A DNA stretch of 17,768 nt, from the NCBI GenBank assembly GCA_964449455.1, contig CAYUYV010000105.1:1-17768 (forward strand), read 5' to 3'. The stretch is from CAYUYV01 sp964449455 (GTDB taxonomy: Bacteria > Pseudomonadota > Alphaproteobacteria > JAJFIK01). How positions within the stretch are numbered: position 1 is the stretch's first letter; the number at the start of each line of letters is the position of its first letter. This document shows positions 6,311-14,535 of this stretch, piece after piece. A program made the translations under genes and the position numbers. The notes under the pieces were generated by a model. That model ran no database searches. It was not told the DNA's origin and saw nothing but the letters and a program-made list of their open reading frames with translations.

Positions 6311-8320
6311 ATGTCCGCGACGTTTGTCCGGCATTTTCATGCTTTCGCTGTCTGGCTGGAGGGGGACCCGCGCCGGCTTTGGCGGCGCTACGCCGTGGCA
6401 CTTGGCCTGATTGTGTTGCTGCTGTGCATGTCCCACGGCGCCGCCATCCTGTCGAACCATGCAGCCAATACCGACGCGGCCCTGATCAATATGAGCGGGC
6501 GCCAGCGCATGCTGAGCCAACGTATCCTGCTGCTCAGCACCTTGATGAAGCTGGACAATCAGACGGCGGACGCGACCCGCACGCCATTTGAGCAGGCCGT
6601 GGCCCTGTTCGAGAAGTCCCACTCCGCGCTCGTCAAGGGGGATCCCAGTCGCGGCCTGCCCGGCCTTGATACCGGTCCGCTTAAGGAGCACTATTTTGGG
6701 ACAGGGACCGGTGACGGGCTGGACGGCCAGGTCAGACACTTTCTCGCCGCCACGGAACAGTTCGCATCGGGCTCTGCCGGAGCCCATGCTGCGTGGGATC
6801 ATTTGATTAAAGACGGTATGGGCCCTTTGCTCACCAATCTGGACCGGGCGGTGACGCTTTTCGAAGAGCGGGCGAAGGCACGCCTTGACGTCTTGCGCTC
6901 AATCGAGATCCTGACTTTCCTTGCAGCCCTGCTGACCCTTGCCCTTGAAGGCATCCTCATCTTCCTGCCCGCTCAAAGGACCGTGGTGCAGGCCATTGAG
7001 CGGTTGGAGACCCAGAACCATCATTTGGCACTCGCGAAAGACCGCCTGCGTCGCTACGCCAAGGCCGCGCGCGAAGCGCACCGGGCCAAACGGGCCGCCG
7101 ACACGGACAATACGCGAAAATCCCTCTTCCTCGCCAATATGAGCCATGAAATGCGCACGCCCCTTAATGGGATGCTGGGCATGGCCCAATTGCTGGAAAG
7201 CGAAACCCTGGATGCCCGGTGCAAGGCCTTTGTGGGCATCATCAGAACATCGGGACAGATTCTGCTTGATCTGATCAATGACATTCTCGATCTGTCTCGG
7301 ATGGAGGAGGGCAGGATTGATCTGGAGGCGGCTCCATTTGACGTCAACACGCTGCTCATCCAGGTGCGCGATACGCTGATGGGCATTGCCCTGCAAAAAG
7401 GCGTAGCCCTTGACATCGCGTGTGACATCGACGGAAGCGGCCATTTTGTTGGCGATGCGGCCCGGCTCAAACAGGTCTTGATCAATCTGGCGGGCAATGC
7501 GCTCAAATTCACCAATGACGGACAGGTGGTGGTGAGCGCGACACAGGATGCGGATGGTCGTCTGCAGTTCAGCGTCAGTGATACTGGGCCAGGCATCTCA
7601 GAAGACCATCAAAAACGCATTTTCGACCGCTTTTTCCAAGTGGACGAGTCAGAGACCCGAAGCCATGGTGGATCTGGCCTGGGTCTGACCATCGCCCATA
7701 AGCTGGTCACGCTGATGGGCGGGCGCATTGGCGTGGAGAGTACCGTTGGACACGGATCGCTGTTCTGGTTCACGATCCCCCTGATCGAAGCGGCGCCGGG
7801 CACGCCCCAATCGGACGGAAAGACGGAAGCGCCGGACACGGAAGCCTGGATCCAACGACAGGCGCAGCCCATGGCCCGGGTTCTGGTGGCCGAGGATAAT
7901 GCTGTCAACCGCACACTGATTGGCCATGTGCTCGATGCGCTGGACGGTATCGACTATGTTTTCGCTGAGAACGGCGTTCAGGCCATTACCCTTTTGGACG
8001 AGACTCCCTACGACCTGGTGCTGATGGACATTCAAATGCCGGTCATGGGCGGCGAAGAAGCGATACGCCGCATTCGGACCACCGAGGGCCGTCATCAAGC
8101 CGTGCCCATCATTGTGCTCACGGCAAACGCGTTTCCGGAGATGCATGAGAGCTATCACGCTCTCGGTGCGGACGCTTGCTTAACCAAACCTCTTGATGTC
8201 AGTGCCTGCATGACACTGATCCGGCAATTCACCAGCGCATCGGCAAACCAAGCCGACGGAGCCGACGCGGCAACCACGGCGACGGCTACGGTGACGGCAG
8301 CGGGATCGCCAGCCGGCTGA
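6311..8320 (+). CDS. hybrid histidine kinase with PilJ-type sensor domain
   Basis: A membrane-bound two-component sensor, 669 residues from ATG 6311. The frame continues upstream; ATG 6248 is an alternative, but its GGGG sits only one base away. Domains in order: transmembrane helix (about 27-46); periplasmic PilJ/NarX-type sensor beginning NMSGRQRMLSQR (60-71); second membrane helix (about 198-220); a coiled-coil linker; HisKA with the phospho-acceptor H279 in MSHEMRTPLNG; HATPase with NLAGNALKFT, DTGPGI, FDRFFQ and GGSGLGL; and a receiver with acidic pair ED, phospho-acceptor D573 in LMDIQMP and K626 in TKPLD. All key residues are present, so it should be active. There is no HPt domain, and no partner phosphotransferase or output regulator is nearby. 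The signal is unknown; relatives with this sensor type respond to nitrate or take part in type IV pilus chemotaxis. The tail is Ala/Thr-rich and probably disordered. Confidence 0.88.
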   Translation: MSATFVRHFHAFAVWLEGDPRRLWRRYAVALGLIVLLLCMSHGAAILSNHAANTDAALINMSGRQRMLSQRILLLSTLMKLDNQTADATRTPFEQAVALFEKSHSALVKGDPSRGLPGLDTGPLKEHYFGTGTGDGLDGQVRHFLAATEQFASGSAGAHAAWDHLIKDGMGPLLTNLDRAVTLFEERAKARLDVLRSIEILTFLAALLTLALEGILIFLPAQRTVVQAIERLETQNHHLALAKDRLRRYAKAAREAHRAKRAADTDNTRKSLFLANMSHEMRTPLNGMLGMAQLLESETLDARCKAFVGIIRTSGQILLDLINDILDLSRMEEGRIDLEAAPFDVNTLLIQVRDTLMGIALQKGVALDIACDIDGSGHFVGDAARLKQVLINLAGNALKFTNDGQVVVSATQDADGRLQFSVSDTGPGISEDHQKRIFDRFFQVDESETRSHGGSGLGLTIAHKLVTLMGGRIGVESTVGHGSLFWFTIPLIEAAPGTPQSDGKTEAPDTEAWIQRQAQPMARVLVAEDNAVNRTLIGHVLDALDGIDYVFAENGVQAITLLDETPYDLVLMDIQMPVMGGEEAIRRIRTTEGRHQAVPIIVLTANAFPEMHESYHALGADACLTKPLDVSACMTLIRQFTSASANQADGADAATTATATVTAAGSPAG

Positions 8321-8358
8321 CGGATCACTGCCCGGGCGTTGCGTTGATCCCGCCTTAA

Positions 8359-8387
8359 CGATCCTGCGTCACCCTGGAACAGGATCG
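8359..8387. promoter_or_regulatory. inverted repeat before the glycosylation operon
   Basis: CGATCCTG (8359-8366) and CAGGATCG (8380-8387) form a perfect 8-bp inverted repeat with a 13-base spacer, ending 5 bases before the GGGAG ribosome binding site of the TPR glycosyltransferase gene. There is no T run, so an operator or a leader hairpin limiting ribosome access is more likely than a terminator. Confidence 0.4.
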
Positions 8388-8405
8388 ATTCGGGAGATTC
8401 ACACC

Positions 8406-10004
8406 ATGACGTCACCCATGTCCCTCACCCATCCCCTGTCCGGCCAAACAGCAGCGACAGCGCAAGGGGCCCGCCTGCGAAGGCATGGTGAAAACCTCCT
8501 GCGCAAAGGGCGTTTGCAGGATGCCATCGACAAATTTGCCGCCGCCTTGGAAGCCTTGCCTGGCGATCTGCCGACCCTGTTTCATCTGGCAACGACGGCC
8601 GAACGGCTTGGCATGGCTGATGGCGCCATCCGCTTTTATGAACAAATTCTTGATCGGTCCCCGGATCAGCTCGAAGTGCTGATTAATCTGTCCCATGCCT
8701 ATCGGGAGGCAGGCCGGGCCGGGAAAGCCATTGATCTTCTGCAGGGATCTCTCGCCCGTCTGGGCGATGACGCCTCGCTCTGGCACGCCCTGGGCAGCGC
8801 GCGGCGCGAGACCGGCGATCGGGACAGCGCAAGGTCCTGCTTCACGACCGCCCTGCGCCACGACCCCCTTCATGGGGCGGCTTCGGGCAGTCTTGCGGAT
8901 CTGGACATGGAAGAGGGGCGCACGGAAGAAGCCCTCTCCCGTTACGGTATCGCCGAGCGCAACACGCCGCGCGACACAAAGATGGGGGCACAGGTGCGCC
9001 TGAGCCATGCGCTGGCTCTTCTTCAAACAGGTGACCTTGCAGCCGGATGGGCGGCCTATGGCGCCCGCTTCAAGGCCCAAGGAGCCCGGGAAGGCACCGC
9101 GGCCGATCGGCGTTTGAAGAGCTGGACGGGCCAACCGCTGAAGGGTCGCCCGCTGAGGATCCTTGCGGAGCAGGGGCTCGGGGATCAACTGATGTTCGCC
9201 GCGACCCTGCCATCCGTTCTGTCAGGCGCTGCACTGGATGCTGGGCCCATAACGCTGACCTGCGCGCCGCGGCTTGCGCGCCTGCTCGCCCGGTCTTGTC
9301 CTGACCTGACCGTTGTCCCCACAGATCCTGACGCGGACGCTCCAATGGCTGATCAGCCCCAGGCCTATTGGCGCATCTCACTCGGAAACCTGCCAGGTCT
9401 TCTGTGGCCGGAGCGGGTAAGGTCCCTCGCCGCGGATCCGTTCCTGCGCGTCGATGAGGCGGAAGGGGAGCGGTGGCGGGGCTGGCTCGGCACACTCGGC
9501 CCCGGCCCGCGGATTGGCCTGTGCTGGCGCAGCGGACGCCAACATGGTCTGCGGGCTGACTCCTATGCGCCGCTCACGGAATGGATTGCCCTTGCCCGGA
9601 AGCTTTCTGCCACTCTGATCTGTGTCCAATATGATGTGCGCGAGGATGAACTGGCGGCATTCCGCGACGCTGGTGTGGACCTTCACGTGCCACCGGGGCT
9701 TGACCAGAAACAGGACATCGACCGCGCCACGGCCCTATTGTCCAGGCTGGACCAGGTGGTCACGGCACCGACCACCGTCGCCTATCAGGCAGCGCTCGCC
9801 GGTACGCCGACCATCCGCCTTTTGCCTTTTGCCTGGTGGACCCACTTGGGAACTGGGCGCGACGCCTTCGCACCCGCGCTCACCGATCTGGTGGCCGAGC
9901 ATCCGGCGGCGTGGGACACTGTGATGGGTGAGGCCGCGACCCTCTGCCATCCGACAGCGGAACAAGAGCATGGTTGCGGCGCCCCACGCTTAACGGATTT
10001 TTGA
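8406..10004 (+). CDS. TPR-repeat glycosyltransferase, FlmG-like
   Basis: A cytoplasmic two-domain protein of 532 residues. The N-terminal half (about 22-240) holds five or more TPR helix pairs, for example GRLQDAIDKFAAALEALPGD and GMADGAIRFYEQILDRSPDQ. The C-terminal half is a GT-B-type transferase related to those fused to TPRs in many bacteria, with EQGLGDQLMFAATLP (about 252-266), PRIGLCWRSG (about 368-377) and APTTVAYQAALAGTPTIRLLP near 455-475. The same architecture is known in Caulobacter FlmG, which binds flagellins with its TPRs and transfers pseudaminic acid to them. The NeuB-family gene two places downstream makes a similar role attractive, but no flagellin gene is in view, so I give no symbol. 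The start is ATG 8406, with GGGAG 9 bases upstream; ATG 8418 is possible. It is the first gene of the operon. Confidence 0.8.
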   Translation: MTSPMSLTHPLSGQTAATAQGARLRRHGENLLRKGRLQDAIDKFAAALEALPGDLPTLFHLATTAERLGMADGAIRFYEQILDRSPDQLEVLINLSHAYREAGRAGKAIDLLQGSLARLGDDASLWHALGSARRETGDRDSARSCFTTALRHDPLHGAASGSLADLDMEEGRTEEALSRYGIAERNTPRDTKMGAQVRLSHALALLQTGDLAAGWAAYGARFKAQGAREGTAADRRLKSWTGQPLKGRPLRILAEQGLGDQLMFAATLPSVLSGAALDAGPITLTCAPRLARLLARSCPDLTVVPTDPDADAPMADQPQAYWRISLGNLPGLLWPERVRSLAADPFLRVDEAEGERWRGWLGTLGPGPRIGLCWRSGRQHGLRADSYAPLTEWIALARKLSATLICVQYDVREDELAAFRDAGVDLHVPPGLDQKQDIDRATALLSRLDQVVTAPTTVAYQAALAGTPTIRLLPFAWWTHLGTGRDAFAPALTDLVAEHPAAWDTVMGEAATLCHPTAEQEHGCGAPRLTDF

Positions 10005-10068
10005 GGGCCCGGCCTCACCGTACCGCCATTGCTCGCAGCGGGGTCCATCCCTGCTCTTGGAGTTCCGA

Positions 10069-10986
10069 ATGACCATGGCGGCACCCTGCATTCTCGTGTT
10101 CGGCGCGACCGGTACGCTGGGCCAGGCCCTGATGGCCGAGGGCCTCGCCTTGGGTCACGACATGCGCGGTGCGGCGCGGCGTGATGCGGATTATCCGTGT
10201 GACCTCACCGACCGCGACAGCGTCACACAGCTTTGGCGCTCCCTCGCACCGGATGTGGTCATCAACACGGCTGCCCTGATCGATGTCGCGGCCTGCGAGA
10301 GTGATCCGCGAGGCGCCTATGCCATTCATACCCATGGGGTTCACCACCTGGCATCCCTGGCCCGCGAAGAGCGGACCCTGTTGGTTCAGATCTCCACAGA
10401 TCAATATTACCACGGCGACGGCATGCGGCCCCATGGCGAGGGAGAGCCTGTGAGTCCGCGCACGGTCTATGCGGCAAGCAAGCTCGCGGGCGAGACCCAG
10501 GCCGCCACGGCGCCGGAGCATCTCATCATCCGGACGAATTTCACGGGGTTGAGGGGCTGGGCGGCCCGGCCCAGCTTCGCGGAATGGTGCATTGACGTCA
10601 TCTTGAATGATCGCCATGTGACGCTGTTCAACGATTATTTCACCTCGACCATCGACGCCGGCGCCCTCGCCCAAGCCACCATGGATCTGATCGCCCTTGG
10701 ATCTCGGGGGGTTTTGAATGTCGCTGCGGCGCAGGTGTACAGCAAGGCTGACTTTGTTGACGCTCTCGCCCGGTGTTTCGGACGCCCCCTGACCCACGCG
10801 GTACAAGGATCCGTCGCAGGTCTCACACCACCGCGCAGTGACAGCTTGGGGCTCGATGTGACGCGGGCGGAACGTCTTTTGGGGCGTCCCCTGCCCCGCC
10901 TGAATGATGTGGTCCATGCCCTCCATCGGGCGTGGCAGGAGCAGCAGGAGGCCAGCCCATGCGGTATGACACGTCTTTCCGCGTGA
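10069..10986 (+). CDS. RmlD-like sugar-nucleotide reductase (extended SDR)
   Basis: A 305-residue NAD(P)-dependent short-chain dehydrogenase of the RmlD (dTDP-4-dehydrorhamnose reductase) type. Residues 8-19, ILVFGATGTLGQ, carry the G-x-x-G-x-x-G nucleotide-binding loop (G12, G15, G18). The active-site pair Y134 and K138 lies in YAASK, preceded by the ISTDQYYHGDG segment that corresponds to the family's STDYVFDG. ATG 10069 is chosen because GGAG is 6 bases upstream; a TTG at 10057 and ATG 10075 are in the same frame. Its end overlaps the NeuB-family gene by 28 bases, so the two are translated from one message. Rhamnose synthesis is unlikely, as no rmlA, rmlB or rmlC is present. A reduction step on a sugar nucleotide or sugar precursor for the cluster's glycan is the better inference. 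Confidence 0.82.
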   Translation: MTMAAPCILVFGATGTLGQALMAEGLALGHDMRGAARRDADYPCDLTDRDSVTQLWRSLAPDVVINTAALIDVAACESDPRGAYAIHTHGVHHLASLAREERTLLVQISTDQYYHGDGMRPHGEGEPVSPRTVYAASKLAGETQAATAPEHLIIRTNFTGLRGWAARPSFAEWCIDVILNDRHVTLFNDYFTSTIDAGALAQATMDLIALGSRGVLNVAAAQVYSKADFVDALARCFGRPLTHAVQGSVAGLTPPRSDSLGLDVTRAERLLGRPLPRLNDVVHALHRAWQEQQEASPCGMTRLSA

Positions 10987-12053
10987 ATGCCCGCACAATC
11001 GCCGCCGATCAGCCCACATACTTCATCGCCGATATCGCGGCCAATCATGACGGTGATCTGGAGCGGGCCAAGGCGTTGATCTGGCTGGCCAAGGAAGCCG
11101 GGGCCGATGCGGCGAAGTTCCAGCATTTCAAGGCTGCACAGATCGTCAGTGACCGGGGTTTCCGACAGCTTGGCGGCCAGATGGGTCACCAGGCAGGCTG
11201 GAACAAATCCGTCTTCGAAATTTACGAAGACTATAGCCTCAACCGGGATTGGAATGAAACGCTGGCTGCAACGGCAACGCAGGCCGGCATCGATTTCATG
11301 ACCACGCCTTATGATCTTGAGGCCACGGACTCCATTGCCCCCCTCGTGCCGGCCTTCAAGATCGGCTCGGGAGACATTACGTGGACGGACTCTATCGGTC
11401 ATATCGCCTCGAAGGGCCTTCCTGTGTTCCTGGCCACGGGCGCATCGAGCCTTAAGGATGTGGAACGGGCGGTCGACACGGTGCTGCGCCAGAACCGTAA
11501 GCTCTGCCTCATGCAGTGCAACACGAACTATACGGGCAGCCTGGAGAATTTCCGCCATGTGAATTTGCGGGTGCTGGAGCACTATAGCCTGATCTGGCCC
11601 GGCCTGCCGCTTGGCCTGTCGGACCACACGCCGGACCATGCCACCGTGCTCGGGGCTGTGGCGCTCGGCGCAAGGGCCGTCGAAAAGCACTTTACGGATG
11701 ATCAAAACAGGTCGGGACCGGATCATCCCTTTTCCATGACGCCGGAGACATGGCGCACCATGGTGCTCCGCACACGCGAACTTGAAGCTGCGCTCGGCGA
11801 CGGCATCAAACGCATCGAAGCCAATGAGCAGGAAACGGCGGTGATCCAACGCCGAGCCCTCCACGCAGCCCGGAATCTTACCCCCGGTCATGTGCTTTGT
11901 GCTGAGGATTTTGAGGCCCTGCGGCCTGCGCCGCGCGGCGCTTTCGCCCCCTATGAAATCGAGAGGCTCAAAGGGCGAGTCCTGCTGACCGCCAAGGAGA
12001 AGGGCGAGCCCCTGTTCGAAACGGATCTGGAGGCGTCCAATGATCCGCGGTGA
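10959..12053 (+). CDS. NeuB-family nonulosonic acid synthase
   Basis: A 364-residue member of the NeuB/PseI/LegI family. These enzymes condense phosphoenolpyruvate with a six-carbon amino sugar to form a nine-carbon sialic-acid-like sugar in the cytoplasm. The TIM-barrel part holds FIADIAANHDGD, AAKFQHFKA, FKIGSGDI, GLSDHTPDH and E242-K-H-F followed by NRSGPDHPFSM. The C-terminal part (about 300-360) is the antifreeze-like SAF domain, with RRALHAARNLTPGHVL and FAPYEIERLKGRVL. ATG 10959 has AGGAGG 7 bases upstream, so the earlier GTG at 10932 is rejected. The gene overlaps both neighbours (28 and 14 bases). Sequence alone does not tell me whether the product is neuraminic, legionaminic, pseudaminic or another acid. 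The aldolase-like early steps and a CMP-sugar transferase gene are not in the window. Confidence 0.88.
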   Translation: MRYDTSFRVNARTIAADQPTYFIADIAANHDGDLERAKALIWLAKEAGADAAKFQHFKAAQIVSDRGFRQLGGQMGHQAGWNKSVFEIYEDYSLNRDWNETLAATATQAGIDFMTTPYDLEATDSIAPLVPAFKIGSGDITWTDSIGHIASKGLPVFLATGASSLKDVERAVDTVLRQNRKLCLMQCNTNYTGSLENFRHVNLRVLEHYSLIWPGLPLGLSDHTPDHATVLGAVALGARAVEKHFTDDQNRSGPDHPFSMTPETWRTMVLRTRELEAALGDGIKRIEANEQETAVIQRRALHAARNLTPGHVLCAEDFEALRPAPRGAFAPYEIERLKGRVLLTAKEKGEPLFETDLEASNDPR

Positions 12054-12642
12054 GCATGTCGGCCTGCGCGCCATTGAGCGGGAGGATCTAACGACCCTCC
12101 TCACATGGCGCAACGACCCGGCCTTAAGGCAGTATTTCCGGGAGAACCGGGAATTATCGAGCGATCACCAGATGCGCTGGTATGAGGGCACGGTGCTCGC
12201 AGCACCGGAGCGCACACGGATGTTCGCGATCGAGAGCATCGGCGATGGACGTCTGCTCGGTGCGTGCGGCCTCACCACGCTGGACTGGTTGCGCCGCCAT
12301 GGCGAGCTGTCCCTTTATATCGGCATTGACAGCATCTATTGCGACGGTCTTCTGGCTCCTGATGCAGCCCGCCTGCTGCTCCAATATGGTTTCCGGGATC
12401 TGGGTCTGCACCGGGTCTGGGCCGAGGTGTATGCCCATGATGCGCCGAAGCGCGCCTTGATGAAGACGCTGGGCCTGCACCATGAAGGAACCTTGCGCGA
12501 CCATCACTTCTGGAACGGACGATTCTGGGATGCCCACCTGTTCGGCACACTTGCCCCCGAATGGCTCCAGCCAGCGTCGCCGGACGCTGTCCAGGGCACG
12601 GCGCCCCGGCCGAACCACTTGTTGAGCGGCTCCAACGTTTGA
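12040..12642 (+). CDS. GNAT acetyltransferase, RimJ/PseH-like
   Basis: A 200-residue GNAT-fold N-acetyltransferase using acetyl-CoA. It begins VGLRAIEREDLTTLLTWRND, the usual start of the RimJ/RimL and PseH branches, and ends with YAHDAPKRALMKTLGLHHEG and the DHHFWNGRFWD segment common to these proteins. ATG 12040 lies inside the end of the NeuB-family gene (14-base overlap) with GGAGG 6 bases upstream, showing translational coupling. In pseudaminic and legionaminic pathways a GNAT enzyme acetylates the amino sugar before the NeuB step, so a sugar-acetylating role is inferred from context. One oddity is that the acetyl-CoA loop, normally R/Q-x-x-G-x-G/A, reads YCDGLLAPDA here, a weak match. 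It is the last gene of the operon. Confidence 0.8.
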   Translation: MIRGEHVGLRAIEREDLTTLLTWRNDPALRQYFRENRELSSDHQMRWYEGTVLAAPERTRMFAIESIGDGRLLGACGLTTLDWLRRHGELSLYIGIDSIYCDGLLAPDAARLLLQYGFRDLGLHRVWAEVYAHDAPKRALMKTLGLHHEGTLRDHHFWNGRFWDAHLFGTLAPEWLQPASPDAVQGTAPRPNHLLSGSNV

Positions 12643-12666
12643 GTCCCCACAGCGGGCGGGCTGCTT

Positions 12667-12682
12667 GCTCGAAGGTTCGAGC
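12667..12682. other. palindrome between converging genes
   Basis: GCTCGAA and TTCGAGC form a 7-bp inverted repeat with a 2-base centre in the 77-bp gap between the GNAT gene and the converging membrane-protein gene. No T run follows on either strand. It may act as a weak bidirectional 3' end. Confidence 0.35.
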
Positions 12683-12719
12683 CATAAGAACCACGAGGAC
12701 AGGTCAGCGACCACAAAGG

Positions 12720-13274
12720 TCACAACGTGTGCGGAAGGCATGACCTCGCCAGGCGCTTGGTGACCGGGAACATCAAGGCCATGCCCACGATGGCCGAGAG
12801 CAGAATCATCAGGGACAGGATGGCCCAATCCGGTAAGATCCCGCCCGACGCCCGGTAGATGAGCCCCGGAAAGGTGATCAAGCCCAGCGGCGGCATGAGA
12901 TTGCTCATGACGACAATCGCCTTCATGGTCAGCACAACCAGCAGATAATAGACATACTGATAGCTTGTCTGAGTCCTGGTCCTGCCGACGGGTACAAGCA
13001 GGCTGGCCGCACTGTCCCGCACGTCGTCCGCAGCCAGATCGCGCAAGTGCGGCCAGCGGGAGGCGAAAAGAAGCGAGGCGAAGAGACCGATGGCCCCATT
13101 GATGACGATAAAGCGGGTCGAAAGACCGCCGGAGGGTCCCTCCACGACTGCGTTCAGCTCGCGGGCCATGCCCGCCTGGATGGCATAGTTGGTTGAAAAG
13201 AAATCGCCTGCCGTCAGCACACCGAACAGGGCCGCATAAATCAGGAATGCTGTCCACGACAGACCATTCACCAT
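12720..13274 (-). CDS. unrecognised four-helix membrane protein in an exporter operon
   Basis: A 184-residue inner-membrane protein that I cannot place in a family. Four hydrophobic segments are visible: about 7-25 (WTAFLIYAALFGVLTAG), 54-72 (FIVINGAIGLFASLLFAS), 105-135 (YVYYLLVVLTMKAIVVMSNL onward) and 150-170 (ILSLMILLSAIVGMALMF). A charged loop lies between the second and third (73-100). The first segment has GDFFSTNYAIQAGMARELN just after it, a polar and possibly conserved stretch. ATG 13274 is preceded by AAGGA at 8 bases. It begins 15 bases after the stop of the HlyD-type gene, so it is probably the last gene of the exporter operon. It might be an accessory subunit or an unrelated passenger. 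Confidence 0.65.
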   Translation of the reverse strand: MVNGLSWTAFLIYAALFGVLTAGDFFSTNYAIQAGMARELNAVVEGPSGGLSTRFIVINGAIGLFASLLFASRWPHLRDLAADDVRDSAASLLVPVGRTRTQTSYQYVYYLLVVLTMKAIVVMSNLMPPLGLITFPGLIYRASGGILPDWAILSLMILLSAIVGMALMFPVTKRLARSCLPHTL

Positions 13275-13289
13275 GATGGTTATCCTTGC

Positions 13290-14507
13290 TCAGTTTTGTC
13301 TCTCGGTCACGGAGACACCGTCGGTAAGGCGCTCACCGGGGAACAGAACAACGACATCGCCCGCCTCCAGGCCTTCCAGGATCTGCGTCATGGTGCCATT
13401 GGTCCGTCCCGGGTTGACCGGTGTGATGCGGGCACGGCCATCGATCACCTGATAGACGGCCCAATCCGGTCCCTGACGAAACAGGGCACTTGCCGGCACC
13501 CGCAGCACGTCATCCGCCTCCCACACCACAATGCGAGTCTCCACCCGGAAGCCATGGGCGAGGGACAGGCGGCTCTCGGGCGAATCGAGAATCTGGATCA
13601 CCACATTGACCCGCTGTTCTTCAACGCCAAGAGCGGAAATCTTGGTGAACCCAAAGGGCTCAATACGGGACACCTCCCCGCTCAAGGGCTCAGGCCCTCC
13701 CCAGTCGTCAATAATGACCCGAGCCCCGCTGGTAACCTGCACGGCATCCGTGGACAATAGCTCCACCACGATCTCAAGGTCATTGCGGGGATCACCCACA
13801 TCGACAAGGGGTGTTCCAGCAAGAACCGTGCTTTCACTTTCCTGACGCACCCGAAGAATCCGGCCACTGACGGGAGAGCGGACGGTGACGACCCCGGCCC
13901 GTTCCGGCATGTCCTCATCGCTCCCCTGGGCCGGATTGACAAGGCGGGCCCGGGCGCTTTCCAATTCCGCCCGGCGCACACGGACGGTCGCCTGGGCGGT
14001 GCGCAGGATTGCCTCGGCCGAGCGGATATCGAGTTCAGCCCGATCGAGAGCCGCCTGGGAAACTGTGCCACGCTCGCGAAGCTGGCGCGCCCGCGTCAAT
14101 TCAGATTGGGCAAAATCAAGTTCTGCCTTGGCACGCTCTTCTTCCGCTTCCGCAAGGGCGAGCGCTGCTTCCGCACTGCGCACGGCAGCCTCCGCTTCGC
14201 CCAGGGAACGGGCATCAAGAAAGGCCGGATCATTGGGCAGGATGGTGGCAACGATGGTCTGCTGGGCAAGCACCGGGTCGCCCGGCTCGGAATCGATGCG
14301 CAAAAGACGCCCGGCAACGGGGGCGGAAATAACATAGATCTCGCGCACCCGGGTGCGTCCCAACTCGTCCACGGTCACAACGAGACTGCCCTCATCCGCC
14401 GTCCCCAGATCAACGGGGACCGGCGTCGGCCGGAAGGCCCAGACCAGAAAGACGAGGAGCACCAGGGCGAGACCACCGCCCGCAACCCGACGAAGTGTCT
14501 TTTTCAT
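13290..14507 (-). CDS. HlyD/MacA-type periplasmic adaptor protein
   Basis: A 405-residue membrane fusion (adaptor) protein that would bridge the inner-membrane transporter and an outer-membrane channel. It has one N-terminal membrane anchor (about 9-27, LALVLLVFLVWAF), then a first half-barrel/lipoyl piece (VISAPVAGRLLRI), a long Ala/Glu/Arg-rich coiled-coil hairpin (about 95-195, for example AEAAVRSAEAALALAEAEEE), the second lipoyl half (VRSPVSGRILRVRQ) and beta-barrel domains. This is the standard order. ATG 14507 is supported by GGGAG 8 bases upstream; the TTG at 14522 overlaps that site. It begins 28 bases after the permease stop. The hairpin is of medium length. No outer-membrane TolC-like gene is in the window, so it would use one encoded elsewhere. 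Confidence 0.87.
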   Translation of the reverse strand: MKKTLRRVAGGGLALVLLVFLVWAFRPTPVPVDLGTADEGSLVVTVDELGRTRVREIYVISAPVAGRLLRIDSEPGDPVLAQQTIVATILPNDPAFLDARSLGEAEAAVRSAEAALALAEAEEERAKAELDFAQSELTRARQLRERGTVSQAALDRAELDIRSAEAILRTAQATVRVRRAELESARARLVNPAQGSDEDMPERAGVVTVRSPVSGRILRVRQESESTVLAGTPLVDVGDPRNDLEIVVELLSTDAVQVTSGARVIIDDWGGPEPLSGEVSRIEPFGFTKISALGVEEQRVNVVIQILDSPESRLSLAHGFRVETRIVVWEADDVLRVPASALFRQGPDWAVYQVIDGRARITPVNPGRTNGTMTQILEGLEAGDVVVLFPGERLTDGVSVTERQN

Positions 14508-14535
14508 GACTGCCACTCCCAAGACTTCATCCGGA

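Noticed and set aside
10635..12113. Long minus-strand open frame (492 codons) opposite the reductase, NeuB-family and GNAT genes
   Set aside because: It mirrors three well-supported plus-strand genes, matches no family I recognise, and is expected in GC-rich DNA.
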